Shown here: positions 7,953 through 17,122 of the stretch, piece after piece
Numbering within the stretch: the first letter of the stretch is position 1
How the letters are laid out: every line of letters begins with the position of its first letter
Source of the DNA: an uncultured bacterium
GTDB taxonomy: Bacteria > Cyanobacteriota > Vampirovibrionia > Gastranaerophilales > Gastranaerophilaceae
Direction: 5' to 3'
DNA: 64,000 bases
Assembly: GCA_902760645.1 (NCBI GenBank)
Contig: CACWHC010000009.1
Coordinates: 32,340-96,339, forward strand
Program-made: the position numbers and the translations under genes
Notes under the pieces: generated by a model
Database searches by the model: none
What the model saw: only the letters and a program-made list of their open reading frames with translations
Told to the model about the DNA's origin: nothing

Positions 7953-8957
7953 ATGAAAAAAAGCAAAATAATCCCAATTTTAATAACCTGTATATTGCTG
8001 GTATTTATATTTTACAAGATTAACTGGTCGGTCTTGTTCACTACGTTTAAAACATTTGATTTTAAAAATATTTTTATAATTGTTTTTTTATATATTACAG
8101 CTATGTATATGCGAGGATTCAGGTGGAAGGCTTTGTTGGCGAATAATCCGAAGTATTCCCCTGTTCATCTTGGAGAAGTTTTTATTGTGGGAAGTTTTTT
8201 GAATGCATATTTACCTGCAAGAGTTGGAGATTTATACAGGGCTTATTATCTTGGAAACGTAAAACAGGAAAAGAAGATGAAAATTTTAGGCTCCGTGATA
8301 CTTGAACGTACTCTTGACGGGGTTACTGTTTTAGGAATACTGTTTATCGCTATTTTGTTGTATTGCAGGCAGCAGTGGATATTGAATATTGCCTACGCTT
8401 CCGCAATTTTATTTGTCGGCAGTCTGATTATTTTTTTCGTTGTTTGTAAATATAATAAGGTTGATTTTATAAAAGATAAAGTAATAAGTTTTTCAAAATG
8501 TTTTCCAAAAAATTTTTCTGATAAAATTTCAGCAGTAACAGAGAAAATTGCATCATATTCAAATTCGTTTATAGAGGGTTTTGAGGCTTTTCGTGATATC
8601 AGGTATTTTCTTTCTGCATTATTTATGAGTATTCTTATATGGGGTATGGAATGTGTCGTTGCGTGGTATGTATTAACAAGTTTTGATTTGGGTTTTGGTT
8701 TTGGTGCAAGTCTTTTTGTAATAAGTTTAATATCGTTTTCTACCATGATACCGTCAGCTTCTATTTTTGTTGGTCCTTATCAGTATGCGTATATTTTGGC
8801 TTTAGGAATATTTGGGGTAAGTAAATCAGCATCCCTTGCCGTTGCAACTGTTCATCAGGGAATAATGATGATTGTGCTTGCAATATTAGGCGGTATGTTT
8901 CTTTTGAAGTTTAATATTTCCGTAAAAGATGCCGTAGCAGAGCATAACAAAAGCTAA
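7953..8957 (+). CDS. Lysylphosphatidylglycerol-synthetase-TM / UPF0104 flippase-like membrane protein
   Basis: 334 residues with about eight hydrophobic segments. The pattern RGFRWKALL...EVFIVGSFLNAYLPARVGDLYRAYYL and later MIPSASIFVGPYQYAYILAL matches the LPG_synthase_TM (PF03706, UPF0104) family, which includes MprF transmembrane halves and AglD-like proteins, thought to move or handle lipid-linked substrates in the inner membrane. No synthase domain is attached. Leaderless start predicted (see promoter). The substrate is unknown. Confidence 0.8.
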   Translation: MKKSKIIPILITCILLVFIFYKINWSVLFTTFKTFDFKNIFIIVFLYITAMYMRGFRWKALLANNPKYSPVHLGEVFIVGSFLNAYLPARVGDLYRAYYLGNVKQEKKMKILGSVILERTLDGVTVLGILFIAILLYCRQQWILNIAYASAILFVGSLIIFFVVCKYNKVDFIKDKVISFSKCFPKNFSDKISAVTEKIASYSNSFIEGFEAFRDIRYFLSALFMSILIWGMECVVAWYVLTSFDLGFGFGASLFVISLISFSTMIPSASIFVGPYQYAYILALGIFGVSKSASLAVATVHQGIMMIVLAILGGMFLLKFNISVKDAVAEHNKS

Positions 8958-9032
8958 AAATTTATCTTTGCCATTAATTACGTTTGGCGTATAATTAATA
9001 TGTTGGCTTATAATTAATAGCAGGGTATTTTT

Positions 9033-10688
9033 ATGAAGAGTGATAATATAAAAAAGGGTTTGGCTAGAACTCCGCACAGAGGTCTATTAATGGCTACAGG
9101 AGTCAGCAAGAAGAATATGGATGCCCCGTTTATCGGGATAGCAAGTGCATTTACCGATTTGGTACCCGGACATATAGGGATGCGTGATTTGGAACGTCAA
9201 ATTGAAAAAGGTATTCATTCAGGCGGCGGTCAGGCATTTATATTCGGTACTCCTGCCGTGTGTGACGGTATTGCAATGGGGCATAGCGGAATGAGATATT
9301 CGCTTCCGTCAAGAGATTTAATTGCCGATTGTGTGGAAACTATGGCGGCTGCACATCAGCTGGACGGACTTGTTTTGTTATCTAATTGCGATAAAATTAC
9401 TCCGGGAATGATTATTGGTGCTTTAAGGTTAAATATTCCTGCGATAGTTGTTACGGCAGGTCCTATGCTTGATGGTGTATGCCGCGGTGAAAATAAATTA
9501 ACTATGATTTCAGGTTCTTTTGAAGCTGTCGGAAAATTCAGAAACGGTGAAATTACGGAGGAACATTTACTCGCTATGGAGGAAAATTCCTGTCCGTCAG
9601 CAGGTTCCTGTCAGGGTATGTATACCGCAAATACAATGGCCTGTCTGACAGAGGTTCTTGGAATGAGTATGCCTTATTGTTCTTCGGCTTCTGCCGTGTC
9701 TGCTCAAAAACGCAGAATTGCTTTTGAAAGCGGTCTGAGAATAATTGAACTTGTAAAAGATGATATTAAACCGTCAGATATTATTACAAAGGAAAGTTTG
9801 CTGAATATGATTAAGGTATCGTTAGCTATCGGCGGTTCTACAAACACTTTCCTGCATACTTTGGCTATAGCGAATGCTGCCGGAATTGATATTACTATTG
9901 ATGATTTCGACAGATTAAGCCGTGAAATACATCAGATTGTAAAAATTAATCCGTCATCAACGCTTACAATGACTGATTTTCATCAGGCAGGCGGTATTCC
10001 TGCAGTGTTAAAAAGTCTGTATGAGCCTGTTAAATTGGATAATACACTTAATATTTCGGGCTTAAAAATTTCTGAAATATCGGTTTCTGCGTATGCAGAT
10101 GAAACGGTAATTCCAAAATATGACAAATCTGAATATACTCAGGCAGGACTTGGCGTATTGTACGGTAATCTTGCAAAAGACGGATGTGTTATAAAAATTT
10201 CGGGTGTCGATAAGGATTGTTATACATTTGAAGGTTCTGCAAAAACTTTCGACAGCGAAGAAGACGCTATGTATGCTTTGGAAAATGATTTAATAAAATC
10301 GGGTGATGTTGTAGTTATTCGTTATGAGGGTCCAAAAGGCGGTCCCGGCATGAGAGAAATGCTTGCCCCGACATCATTACTTGTAGGCAAAGGCTTGGGT
10401 AAAAGCTGTGCATTAATTACTGACGGAAGATTTTCCGGCGGTACAAGGGGTATCTGTGTAGGTCACGTCTGTCCGGAGGCTGCTAACGGCGGTATTATAG
10501 CACTTGTTCAGGATGGTGATAAGATAAAAATTGATATTCCAAACCGTTCGATTGAACTTTTGGTATCAGATGAAGAGCTTGAAAAAAGACGGAAAGAACT
10601 AAAACCGTTTGAACCCAAGATAAAATCGGGATACCTTGCAAAATACGCATCAAATGTATCTGATGCAAGCCATGGTGCAATAGTATAA
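9033..10688 (+). CDS. ilvD: Dihydroxy-acid dehydratase
   Basis: 551 residues, the normal length of the IlvD/Edd family. Conserved elements: [37 protein letters not shown], the cluster-ligand region [26 protein letters not shown], and [19 protein letters not shown] near the C-terminus. It dehydrates 2,3-dihydroxy-isovalerate and its isoleucine equivalent to 2-oxo acids in valine, isoleucine and leucine synthesis using an Fe-S cluster. SGGPM of most relatives reads TAGPM here. Two -10-like TATAAT boxes lie at 8990-9014; a weak CAGGG ribosome binding site precedes the ATG. Edd (phosphogluconate dehydratase) is a related alternative, but the length and residues favour IlvD. Confidence 0.93.
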   Translation: MKSDNIKKGLARTPHRGLLMATGVSKKNMDAPFIGIASAFTDLVPGHIGMRDLERQIEKGIHSGGGQAFIFGTPAVCDGIAMGHSGMRYSLPSRDLIADCVETMAAAHQLDGLVLLSNCDKITPGMIIGALRLNIPAIVVTAGPMLDGVCRGENKLTMISGSFEAVGKFRNGEITEEHLLAMEENSCPSAGSCQGMYTANTMACLTEVLGMSMPYCSSASAVSAQKRRIAFESGLRIIELVKDDIKPSDIITKESLLNMIKVSLAIGGSTNTFLHTLAIANAAGIDITIDDFDRLSREIHQIVKINPSSTLTMTDFHQAGGIPAVLKSLYEPVKLDNTLNISGLKISEISVSAYADETVIPKYDKSEYTQAGLGVLYGNLAKDGCVIKISGVDKDCYTFEGSAKTFDSEEDAMYALENDLIKSGDVVVIRYEGPKGGPGMREMLAPTSLLVGKGLGKSCALITDGRFSGGTRGICVGHVCPEAANGGIIALVQDGDKIKIDIPNRSIELLVSDEELEKRRKELKPFEPKIKSGYLAKYASNVSDASHGAIV

Positions 10689-10703
10689 ATTCTGATTTTA
10701 TGA

Positions 10704-11102
10704 TTATTTTAACGGATTAAAAGCTTCAAATCCCGACAGGTTGAGTGATTTAATATCAACCATATTGCTTTTTGCTTTTTCGTAGCATTGTTCAACATTT
10801 GCTTTAAAATTATATAAACTGATGTCTATCGGTTGGGAATATTCATTTCTCATAAACTTATTTTTAAGTTTTTTAAAGACCCAAAGTACAAACGTACCGT
10901 CATTTGTATGGCTGTTTTCCACAATGACAACGTCATTATTGCCGTTCTTTTCCAGTGCTTTTAATCCGCTCATAATACTTTTTGCTCCCGGCGGATTATC
11001 CTGCATAAAATAAGCTAATTTAGTCATTGTGTTTGGACTGACTATAACTTTTGAAGTAAATGTATTTCTGTAATCCGTATTTCTAATTGCCTGTATCTGC
11101 AT
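10704..11102 (-). CDS. Hypothetical protein
   Basis: 132 residues beginning MQIQAIRNTDYRNTFTSKVI. It has no signal peptide or membrane segment and is mixed alpha/beta in character, with a phrase VVIVENSHTNDGTFVLWVFK. I recognise no family. The N-terminus resembles other short proteins of this genome, such as the RQIQPVSFKA region of the gene at 27576. ATG 11102 is preceded by GGAAAATT; an upstream in-frame start (11144) would add 14 unlikely residues. It is convergent with ilvD, 15 bp apart. Confidence 0.6.
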   Translation of the reverse strand: MQIQAIRNTDYRNTFTSKVIVSPNTMTKLAYFMQDNPPGAKSIMSGLKALEKNGNNDVVIVENSHTNDGTFVLWVFKKLKNKFMRNEYSQPIDISLYNFKANVEQCYEKAKSNMVDIKSLNLSGFEAFNPLK

Positions 11103-11199
11103 AATTTTCCAATCCCTATACTGTGTGATTATATTGTATAACAAAAAAATTTAATAGTATAAATTATTAAAATTTATATACAAATAATTACAAAATATT

Positions 11200-11997
11200 T
11201 TATTTTCCAAGCAGATTGGCTTTTGTTGTTGTTTTATCAATGACATCATAGAATAATTTTGCGGAATTTTGATTATTCATAACCTGTATGCCTTCAAAAG
11301 TACAGCCCCCTTTTGTCGCGACATTATCTATTAAAGTCTGAACAGGTGTTTCTCCTCTGTTAAATACCATTTTAGCTGAACCTAATGCCGTTTGTGTCGC
11401 AAGCAGTAATGATTTGTCATAATCAAGCCCTAATTTTTCGCCTGCACGAGCCATATCCTCGATTACTTTGTAGAAAAATGCAGGACCTGAACCCGATATT
11501 GCTGTTACAATATCCATTTGTTCTTCTGTTACTTCTATGCATTTACCTATTGAAGAAAGCAGCGAAAGTACGGTCTGCGTATCATCATTATTTGCATAAC
11601 GTCCTTTGCAAACCCCGAACATACCTTCTTTTACAAGTGCCGGAGTGTTTGGCATTACTCTTATAATTCTTTGTTTTCCTATAATATTTTCTATTTTTTT
11701 TGTGTTTACTCCTGCTGCAATTGATACGATTAATTTATCCTGAGTTATTTCGTGTTTAATTTCGTCTAATACATCTGATACCTGATTTGGTTTTATTGCA
11801 ATAAATATAATATCGCTGTCTATTACAAGAGCTTTATTGTCGGACAATACGGGAATATTTAATCTTTTTTGTGACTCGGATGCAATTTCAGGATTAATTT
11901 CCGACCCTTTTATTAAAGTGTTTTTGTTGCCCGAAATTCCTTTAATTATTGCACTTGCCATCTTGCCGCAGCCGATAAAACCAAATTTTACGTTCAT
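11200..11997 (-). CDS. proC: Pyrroline-5-carboxylate reductase
   Basis: 265 residues. The N-terminal Rossmann motif FGFIGCGKMASAIIKGI (NAD(P)-binding GxGxM) is followed by IIFIAIKPNQV, MPNTPALVKEGM and the ProC signature ISGSGPAFFYKVIEDMARAG, GLDYDKSLLLATQTALGSAK. It reduces 1-pyrroline-5-carboxylate to proline in the cytosol. It is monocistronic, divergent from rpmH. There are no odd substitutions in the catalytic region. Confidence 0.95.
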   Translation of the reverse strand: MNVKFGFIGCGKMASAIIKGISGNKNTLIKGSEINPEIASESQKRLNIPVLSDNKALVIDSDIIFIAIKPNQVSDVLDEIKHEITQDKLIVSIAAGVNTKKIENIIGKQRIIRVMPNTPALVKEGMFGVCKGRYANNDDTQTVLSLLSSIGKCIEVTEEQMDIVTAISGSGPAFFYKVIEDMARAGEKLGLDYDKSLLLATQTALGSAKMVFNRGETPVQTLIDNVATKGGCTFEGIQVMNNQNSAKLFYDVIDKTTTKANLLGK

Positions 11998-12024
11998 ATA
12001 TGTTAACCTCTCTTTATATTACAG

Positions 12025-12053
12025 TTGACTATTTATTTTGTTTCATTTACATT
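12025..12053 (+). promoter_or_regulatory. Promoter of rpmH
   Basis: TTGACT (12025-12030), 17-bp spacer, TACATT (12048-12053), upstream of the L34 gene; AAGGA follows before the ATG. Confidence 0.45.
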
Positions 12054-12093
12054 TGAATTATACGGCAAATAAAATTAAAAGGAAATTGGAAAA

Positions 12094-12246
12094 ATGAGAC
12101 GCACACTAGAAGGAACAAAAATCAAAAGACAACACGTTAGCGGTTTCCGTGCAAGAATGGCTACCCCGGGCGGCAGAGAAGTTATTAACAGACGTCGTGC
12201 AAAAGGTCGTCATACTTTAGGTATCGTTGCTAAAAAACGTGCTTAA
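12094..12246 (+). CDS. rpmH: 50S ribosomal protein L34
   Basis: 50 residues: [20 protein letters not shown], then [20 protein letters not shown] and [10 protein letters not shown]. All L34 hallmarks are present (GFRARM, GR..I..RRAKGR). A small basic protein of the 50S subunit near the exit tunnel. It is followed by a strong terminator. The usual next gene, rnpA, is 3.1 kb away because two cell-wall hydrolase genes lie between them. Confidence 0.97.
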   Translation: MRRTLEGTKIKRQHVSGFRARMATPGGREVINRRRAKGRHTLGIVAKKRA

Positions 12247-12270
12247 TTATCAAATAAACAGTATTATGCA

Positions 12271-12302
12271 AAAAGATTCACTATATAGTGAATCTTTTTT
12301 GT
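12271..12302 (+). terminator. Terminator after rpmH
   Basis: AAAAGATTCACTATATAGTGAATCTTTTTT: a 12-bp near-perfect palindrome followed by a T-run. Confidence 0.88.
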
Positions 12303-12396
12303 TGTTAAAATTTTTTACATAATATTTTTTCTTCCTAAAGTTTTATATAATAATTACCGTTATCTTTTTTGTGTAAGACTTTATAGGAGAAATATT

Positions 12397-14256
12397 ATGT
12401 CATCAAATGTGGGCAGTGTAAGCTCTGCAGGTAATGCAGGAGGTAATTCCGGTATTGAAAAAAGGCCATCCTTTGTTACCGTAAAAAAAGGTGAAAATTT
12501 GACAATAATAGCAAAACGTTACGGTATGTCAAAAGCAGAATTTGTTAAATGGACAGGCTTAAAGGGTGTAATCAGAGTAGGTCAAAAAATTGAATTGCCT
12601 GTTGATTCAGTTGAAGCAGGTAAAGGTATATATGCTCTTGCAAGAAAATACGGAATGCCTATGGCTGAATTTGCCAAAATGAATAATATTTCTGATCCTC
12701 AAAATTATGCAGCAAAAGCAGGGGAAGTCTTTTACGTTAAGTCTGCAGCTTCTTCCGGCGTTAAACCAAAGAAAAAAGCTTCAGGTTCTGAAACCAAACC
12801 TCAAAACAGTAAGGAAAATCCCCAAACTGAAGCACAAAATGATTTGGCTGCCGGAGCAAAAGTAGGTGCTGTTGTCGGTGTTATGGCAGAGAATATTCAA
12901 AAATACGGTTCGACATTTACTCCGCAAGAATTAGCCGAGAAAATTTATAAAATTGCGGATAGCCATTATGGTGCTGTCGGCAGACCGGACTTTGATGCTC
13001 TGATTAATGAAATTAACGAAAAAAATGTTGAAGAAGTTTTGGATGCTTATGCAAAACTTAAAGATAACGATGATAAAGATAGTTTGATATTTACAATTAC
13101 TCATGAAATAAAAAGCAGCAAACAGGCAAGAAAAGATGCCGTAATGAAAATTTATGACACATTAGCAAAAGCAAAAAATCCTCCTGTCGAAAAACGTGAA
13201 GAATTTGTAAAAGAACTTGATGCTCAGTTTGATAAGCTGATTGGTATGGTAAATACGGAAAAATTAGATAAAATTATCGGCGAAATAATAGGTGAAACTT
13301 CTGAAACAGCAGGCATTTCTTCTGTTTCAGGACACAGTCAGGTTGCCAGAAAACCTGTTAAAGCCGATGGGCGAACGGTAGTTACAAAACCGACAAAAGG
13401 TGCATCAAAAACTTTAACCACTACCGATTTACAAAGAGGTGCAATAGCATCAGCAAAATCGGAAGCAAAGCAAAAATTTAAAGAATACTGTAAAGAAAAC
13501 GGTATTAAATATAGTGAAAATATGCTTGATTTAAGTCCGTTGGACAGAATTCCTGCTCCTGCAACGAAAGGTACATCAATTACGTCAGCAGACAGCGGAA
13601 TACTTCCGCCTACAGGAAAGCCAAACGGGAAAGTTATAATCTTAAATCCCGGACATGGTGGTTATAGTTCAAGGTCGGGGTATTTTGATCCGGGCAGTTA
13701 CAGTTTTATTAAAAAAGGTAACGGAAAGTATGCACCGTTATTAGAATACGACAAAATGAAAATATACGGTGACAGTTCCGTAGAAAAACTGCGAGCAAAA
13801 GGCTATTCGGTTGTTCTTACGAACGGTCACGCACAGACTATTTCAGACCAACATACAATTTCAAATATAGTGAGTGAGTTAAAAAATGGTTCGAGAGGTA
13901 AAAAATATGCTGATGAGGATATTATGTTTATTTCGCTGCATGCTGATTCTGAACCCGGTAAAAAGGGCTCAGGTGTATGTTACGATTCACGATTCACAAA
14001 TGACAGAAGATTAGCACAGCTTATGCAGTCAAACCTGAATGAAGCACCTTGGATTACTGCAGGTTTATCCGAAAGGAACTGGAATGTCCCCAAAAAGGGA
14101 CTTCAGGTACTTCATCAGACAGAAACAATCCCGTCTGTTCTTTTGGAAGTAGAATATGTAAACGGTGCAAGATGCCAAAATCTCGATTCGTACGCTTATC
14201 AACAGCAGTTTGAAGATAAGATGATTGAGGCAATTAATGAGTATTTCGGATTCTAA
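12397..14256 (+). CDS. LysM - N-acetylmuramoyl-L-alanine amidase (Amidase_3)
   Basis: 619 residues. Two N-terminal LysM-like modules (residues about 26-68: VTVKKGENLTIIAKRYGMSK; and about 72-118: IYALARKYGMPMAEFAKMNN) bind glycan. A long alpha-helical, charged middle follows. The C-terminal approximately 210 residues are a zinc Amidase_3 domain with ILNPGHGG (Zn His), LEYDKM (Glu), MFISLHAD (Zn His) and SVLLEVEYV (catalytic Glu). It should cut the MurNAc-L-Ala bond. No Sec signal peptide is visible at the MSSNVGSVSSAG N-terminus. GGAG precedes the ATG. It lies between rpmH and rnpA, an uncommon position. Confidence 0.88.
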   Translation: MSSNVGSVSSAGNAGGNSGIEKRPSFVTVKKGENLTIIAKRYGMSKAEFVKWTGLKGVIRVGQKIELPVDSVEAGKGIYALARKYGMPMAEFAKMNNISDPQNYAAKAGEVFYVKSAASSGVKPKKKASGSETKPQNSKENPQTEAQNDLAAGAKVGAVVGVMAENIQKYGSTFTPQELAEKIYKIADSHYGAVGRPDFDALINEINEKNVEEVLDAYAKLKDNDDKDSLIFTITHEIKSSKQARKDAVMKIYDTLAKAKNPPVEKREEFVKELDAQFDKLIGMVNTEKLDKIIGEIIGETSETAGISSVSGHSQVARKPVKADGRTVVTKPTKGASKTLTTTDLQRGAIASAKSEAKQKFKEYCKENGIKYSENMLDLSPLDRIPAPATKGTSITSADSGILPPTGKPNGKVIILNPGHGGYSSRSGYFDPGSYSFIKKGNGKYAPLLEYDKMKIYGDSSVEKLRAKGYSVVLTNGHAQTISDQHTISNIVSELKNGSRGKKYADEDIMFISLHADSEPGKKGSGVCYDSRFTNDRRLAQLMQSNLNEAPWITAGLSERNWNVPKKGLQVLHQTETIPSVLLEVEYVNGARCQNLDSYAYQQQFEDKMIEAINEYFGF

Positions 14257-14267
14257 CTGAGGTAATA

Positions 14268-15332
14268 ATGGATTTTTTTACAAAGATATTAAATAAAATT
14301 TCATCTGTATTTTCTTCTTCGTCGGCATCCGCTCCTAAGACTGCTGCTAAGTCTTCTGCTGCCTCTATTATGCCGGCGGTTAAATCCGAAGTTAAATCTA
14401 ACGAAATAACTATGATGAGCGAAATGACGGACGAGCAGATTCAAATCCGTCAAAACAGAGAGAAATATTTTGATTATGTAAAAAATCCTAATCATAAAGT
14501 TCAGAAAAATGAAACATTAGAAAAAATTGCAAAGAAATATAATGTTTCAATGTATGAATTGATGGAATTAAACGGCTTGAACGATAAAAGCGTGTTAAGG
14601 CTCGGGCAATCCCTGAAAATTCCGCCCGCAAGAAAAATCAAAAATGTTAAAAATCTGAATGATATAGCTTCAGCAATGGGTGTTAGTCCCGAATTTATAA
14701 AAAGGTTTAAGCGAATTGAGGACAGTCAGAATCTGCCGGATAACAAATTTCATAATGTGCCTTACAAAGACAGTAACGGTGTTGCAACAATCGGTATAGG
14801 TCATGCGGTAAAATCGGGTGAAAAGCAGAAACTTACGGACGCTGAGGTCTGTCAGTTATGTGTAAAAGATTTGTTGGCTGCAGAAGATTCAATTAAACAT
14901 TGTATCGGCAAAAGTACTTATGAAAAATTACCGCAGTCTGTCAGAGAAGCACTTATTGATATGGTGTTTAATAAGGGGGAATCCGTAATTACCAAATCAG
15001 AGGGACTTGCATATTGCTTAAAAGCAGGTAAGTATGAAGCTGCAATTAATAAAATGACGTATAATATTGCCTCAAAAACGGGTAAAGAGATGGCAGGATT
15101 GTCTAAACGCCGTTTGTTTGATATTTCTGTTGCCGTAAAAGGTTATAAAGGCGGTAAAATTCCGCAAAGTAATATTAATACAATTCAGAATGTTTATAAC
15201 AGAGGGATTCAGCTTTTAAGACAGGAGTGCAAAGAAAAGAACTGGAACTTTAAAAATCAGTTAGAGGCTTATAATAAAGAAGTTCAGAGTTATTTTGGTA
15301 ATCTTGTTAAAATAAAACTTGTTACCCAATAA
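14268..15332 (+). CDS. LysM - phage-type lysozyme (GH24)
   Basis: 354 residues. A Ser/Ala-rich N-terminus (residues 1-40), one LysM module around residues 75-118 (VQKNETLEKIAKKYNVSMYE) and a GH24 endolysin-like lysozyme domain from about residue 130. Catalytic Glu lies in FKRIEDSQ and the conserved Asp/Thr pair in KDSNGVATIGIGHA (D-x5-T as in T4 lysozyme). It should hydrolyse MurNAc-GlcNAc bonds. It starts 11 bp after the amidase stop with GAGG upstream, forming a two-gene muralytic operon. No holin is present. It could be ex-phage, or a cell-wall remodelling or predation enzyme. Confidence 0.85.
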   Translation: MDFFTKILNKISSVFSSSSASAPKTAAKSSAASIMPAVKSEVKSNEITMMSEMTDEQIQIRQNREKYFDYVKNPNHKVQKNETLEKIAKKYNVSMYELMELNGLNDKSVLRLGQSLKIPPARKIKNVKNLNDIASAMGVSPEFIKRFKRIEDSQNLPDNKFHNVPYKDSNGVATIGIGHAVKSGEKQKLTDAEVCQLCVKDLLAAEDSIKHCIGKSTYEKLPQSVREALIDMVFNKGESVITKSEGLAYCLKAGKYEAAINKMTYNIASKTGKEMAGLSKRRLFDISVAVKGYKGGKIPQSNINTIQNVYNRGIQLLRQECKEKNWNFKNQLEAYNKEVQSYFGNLVKIKLVTQ

Positions 15333-15343
15333 GATTTCAAAAG

Positions 15344-15372
15344 GTGACAACTCTGAGATTATAAGGTATAAT
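15344..15372 (+). promoter_or_regulatory. rnpA promoter, leaderless configuration
   Basis: GTGACA (15344-15349), 17-bp spacer, TATAAT (15367-15372); the predicted start point is 15379, the A of the rnpA ATG. No ribosome binding site exists. Confidence 0.7.
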
Positions 15373-15378
15373 TTTTTT

Positions 15379-15735
15379 ATGTTACCGAAGGAATACAGAT
15401 TAAAAAGCAGAGCGGCGTTTGCTGCAACTTACAGAGTAAAAAATTCCCATTATTGTCAGGGAATTGTTCTTTATGTCGGGAAAGAAAAAAGTGATGATAG
15501 TGTTCCGACAAAGGTGGGGTTTGTTGTCAGTAAAAAAACTCACAAAAGAGCCGTTAAACGTAACAGACTAAAAAGGCTTATGAGAGAGAGTTACAGGTTG
15601 ATTTTAAAGAGTAACGATGTCGGTAATTCCCAAAAATATATGTCATTAATTTTTGTCGGTTATGAAAAAGCATTGGAACAGGCGTTTGACGAAGTACAAA
15701 AAAACATTAATACTTTAATAAAGGAGTTAAATTAA
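15379..15735 (+). CDS. rnpA: Ribonuclease P protein component
   Basis: 118 residues, normal for RnpA. It begins MLPKEYRLKSRAAFAATYR and contains the RNR signature region VGFVVSKKTHKRAVKRNRLK followed by RLMRESYR. It binds RNase P RNA for tRNA 5' maturation. Translation upstream of ATG 15379 is possible in frame, but the consensus N-terminus starts here and a -10 box ends 6 nt before it. The stop overlaps the next gene's ATG (TAATG). Confidence 0.95.
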   Translation: MLPKEYRLKSRAAFAATYRVKNSHYCQGIVLYVGKEKSDDSVPTKVGFVVSKKTHKRAVKRNRLKRLMRESYRLILKSNDVGNSQKYMSLIFVGYEKALEQAFDEVQKNINTLIKELN

Positions 15736-16256
15736 TGTTTGAAGGTGCGTTTGCAGATTATATTCTAATGGATGCCCAAACCCGACCTTATCCTATGATG
15801 CCTCAGGAAACCTCGGGTGTTTCTCATGATTCAAAAACTTTTGTGAGATATTCTCTTGCGGATTCCGATTATCCGACTCTTATTATAGTCGACCCGATAT
15901 ACGACCACGCAGGGAATGTTATAAAACCCGGATATTATGAGCTTGCCCTGTCGGACAGTCAGGAATTTTTATTACTAATTCAAAGTAAAGAGGCAGTTGC
16001 CGTAATTCCTGTATTCAAAGTAGAGGAGGATGCTTCTGCACCAAAACGGCTTAATGATAAGAAATATAAAAAAGAGCTGAAAAAAGAGGAAAAACAACGT
16101 AAAGAGATTAATGAAAAGCGAGATAAAGTCGGAATGCCTCATGATGAGCCGAAAGTATATATGGAAGCGGATATTCAGTACAATCCGCAGGGGGATTATT
16201 ATTTAATAAAATATGAACGGGATACAATCCGTGCCTGGGGTGCTATTAAGAAATAA
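15735..16256 (+). CDS. Hypothetical protein co-translated with rnpA
   Basis: 173 residues, no recognised family. The N-terminal half has beta-rich sequence (LIIVDPIYDHAGNVIKPGYY), followed by a highly charged Lys/Glu segment (KKYKKELKKEEKQRKEINEK) likely forming a helix or coiled coil, and a C-terminal YNPQGDYYLIKYERD. No signal peptide or membrane helix. It overlaps the rnpA stop by 1 nt, where many genomes have yidD/yidC; it is not YidD (no matching Cys/His pattern). Confidence 0.7.
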   Translation: MFEGAFADYILMDAQTRPYPMMPQETSGVSHDSKTFVRYSLADSDYPTLIIVDPIYDHAGNVIKPGYYELALSDSQEFLLLIQSKEAVAVIPVFKVEEDASAPKRLNDKKYKKELKKEEKQRKEINEKRDKVGMPHDEPKVYMEADIQYNPQGDYYLIKYERDTIRAWGAIKK

Positions 16257-16269
16257 AAAAAATATAATC

Positions 16270-17028
16270 TTAAAATTTAAAAGGATAGTCATCTTTAATC
16301 TGCCATCCGTCATACATTATCAGTCCTGCACATTGCTGTTGAGACCCGGCGGTTTTTACATAATTAATTAAAGTACTTCTACTCTGCTGTGAATTCTGTA
16401 AAAAGTAATTGCTGAAATACGGCGAAAATCCGTATCGATGGTTTATCATGTCATGAAATAAAAAAGTGAATTGATTAATGCATTTTTTAGGATTTTCCAC
16501 TGCCTTTTTTGAGGTGTAATAATTAACATGTATGTATCCGTTCCAACCGTCTGCCGAATGGTTTTGGTCCTCCCCGTCTTCCCCTATATTTGGGTTTCTT
16601 GCACTCCAGTTAATGAATTGGGCTACTGACCCATCATTAAAGAATACAAAAAATCCGTCAGAAGATTCGGTGTTGGTGCAAAACTCTGAAGTTATTTTTT
16701 CGTCGGTAATTTGGACGTATGGTTTTATGTATTTGTCAAACCACGCTTTCATTTCTTCGGAATTATTAAAAGAAGTAAAACCGTCCCAGTAATTCATCGC
16801 ACCGTATTCGGCTATAGCCATATTATTTGCCTGAGACATGACGGTGTAGAATTTTTTAAGCTTATTTAACGTTACATTGGCATTATGTTTGGATATAAGT
16901 GCAGGAAGCGTTAATGCTGCAATTATCCCGATTATCCCGAGAGTTATCAAGACTTCTGCAAGTGTAAATGCCGCTTTATAATCCGAATATTTAATAAATT
17001 TTCCGATATTAATAGCGTTATCCTCCAA
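16270..17028 (-). CDS. Type IV pilin-like protein (paralogue of 1764-2468)
   Basis: 252 residues with AAFTLAEVLITLGIIG followed by a hydrophobic helix, the class III prepilin N-terminus with Glu5, after a leader of about 20 residues. The globular domain shares NxxLNKLKKFYTVMSQA and the C-terminal DGWQIKDDYPFKF with the pilin at 1764. The start is uncertain: TTG 17028 overlaps the GGAGG that would be the ribosome binding site, and no ATG exists in frame, so a rare ATT about 8 nt after GGAGG is possible. The XRE gene lies divergently 94 bp away. Confidence 0.85.
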   Translation of the reverse strand: MEDNAINIGKFIKYSDYKAAFTLAEVLITLGIIGIIAALTLPALISKHNANVTLNKLKKFYTVMSQANNMAIAEYGAMNYWDGFTSFNNSEEMKAWFDKYIKPYVQITDEKITSEFCTNTESSDGFFVFFNDGSVAQFINWSARNPNIGEDGEDQNHSADGWNGYIHVNYYTSKKAVENPKKCINQFTFLFHDMINHRYGFSPYFSNYFLQNSQQSRSTLINYVKTAGSQQQCAGLIMYDGWQIKDDYPFKF

Positions 17029-17056
17029 TAATCATTTGTATAATAATAGTAAATGG

Positions 17057-17088
17057 TTTATAAACTATATAATATTATTATAAACTAT
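17057..17088. promoter_or_regulatory. Tandem TTATAAACTAT boxes between pilin and XRE gene
   Basis: TTTATAAACTAT (17057-17068) and TTATAAACTAT (17078-17088), direct repeats about two helical turns apart, resemble the pair at 2490-2525 in the sister pilin/XRE locus. A putative operator. Confidence 0.45.
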
Positions 17089-17122
17089 TGTAATAAGTTT
17101 GTCAACTCTCTACAATAATGAA

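Noticed and set aside
14268..15332. Prophage lysis cassette
   Set aside because: No holin, integrase, capsid or tail genes nearby; LysM modules suggest a cell-wall role instead.
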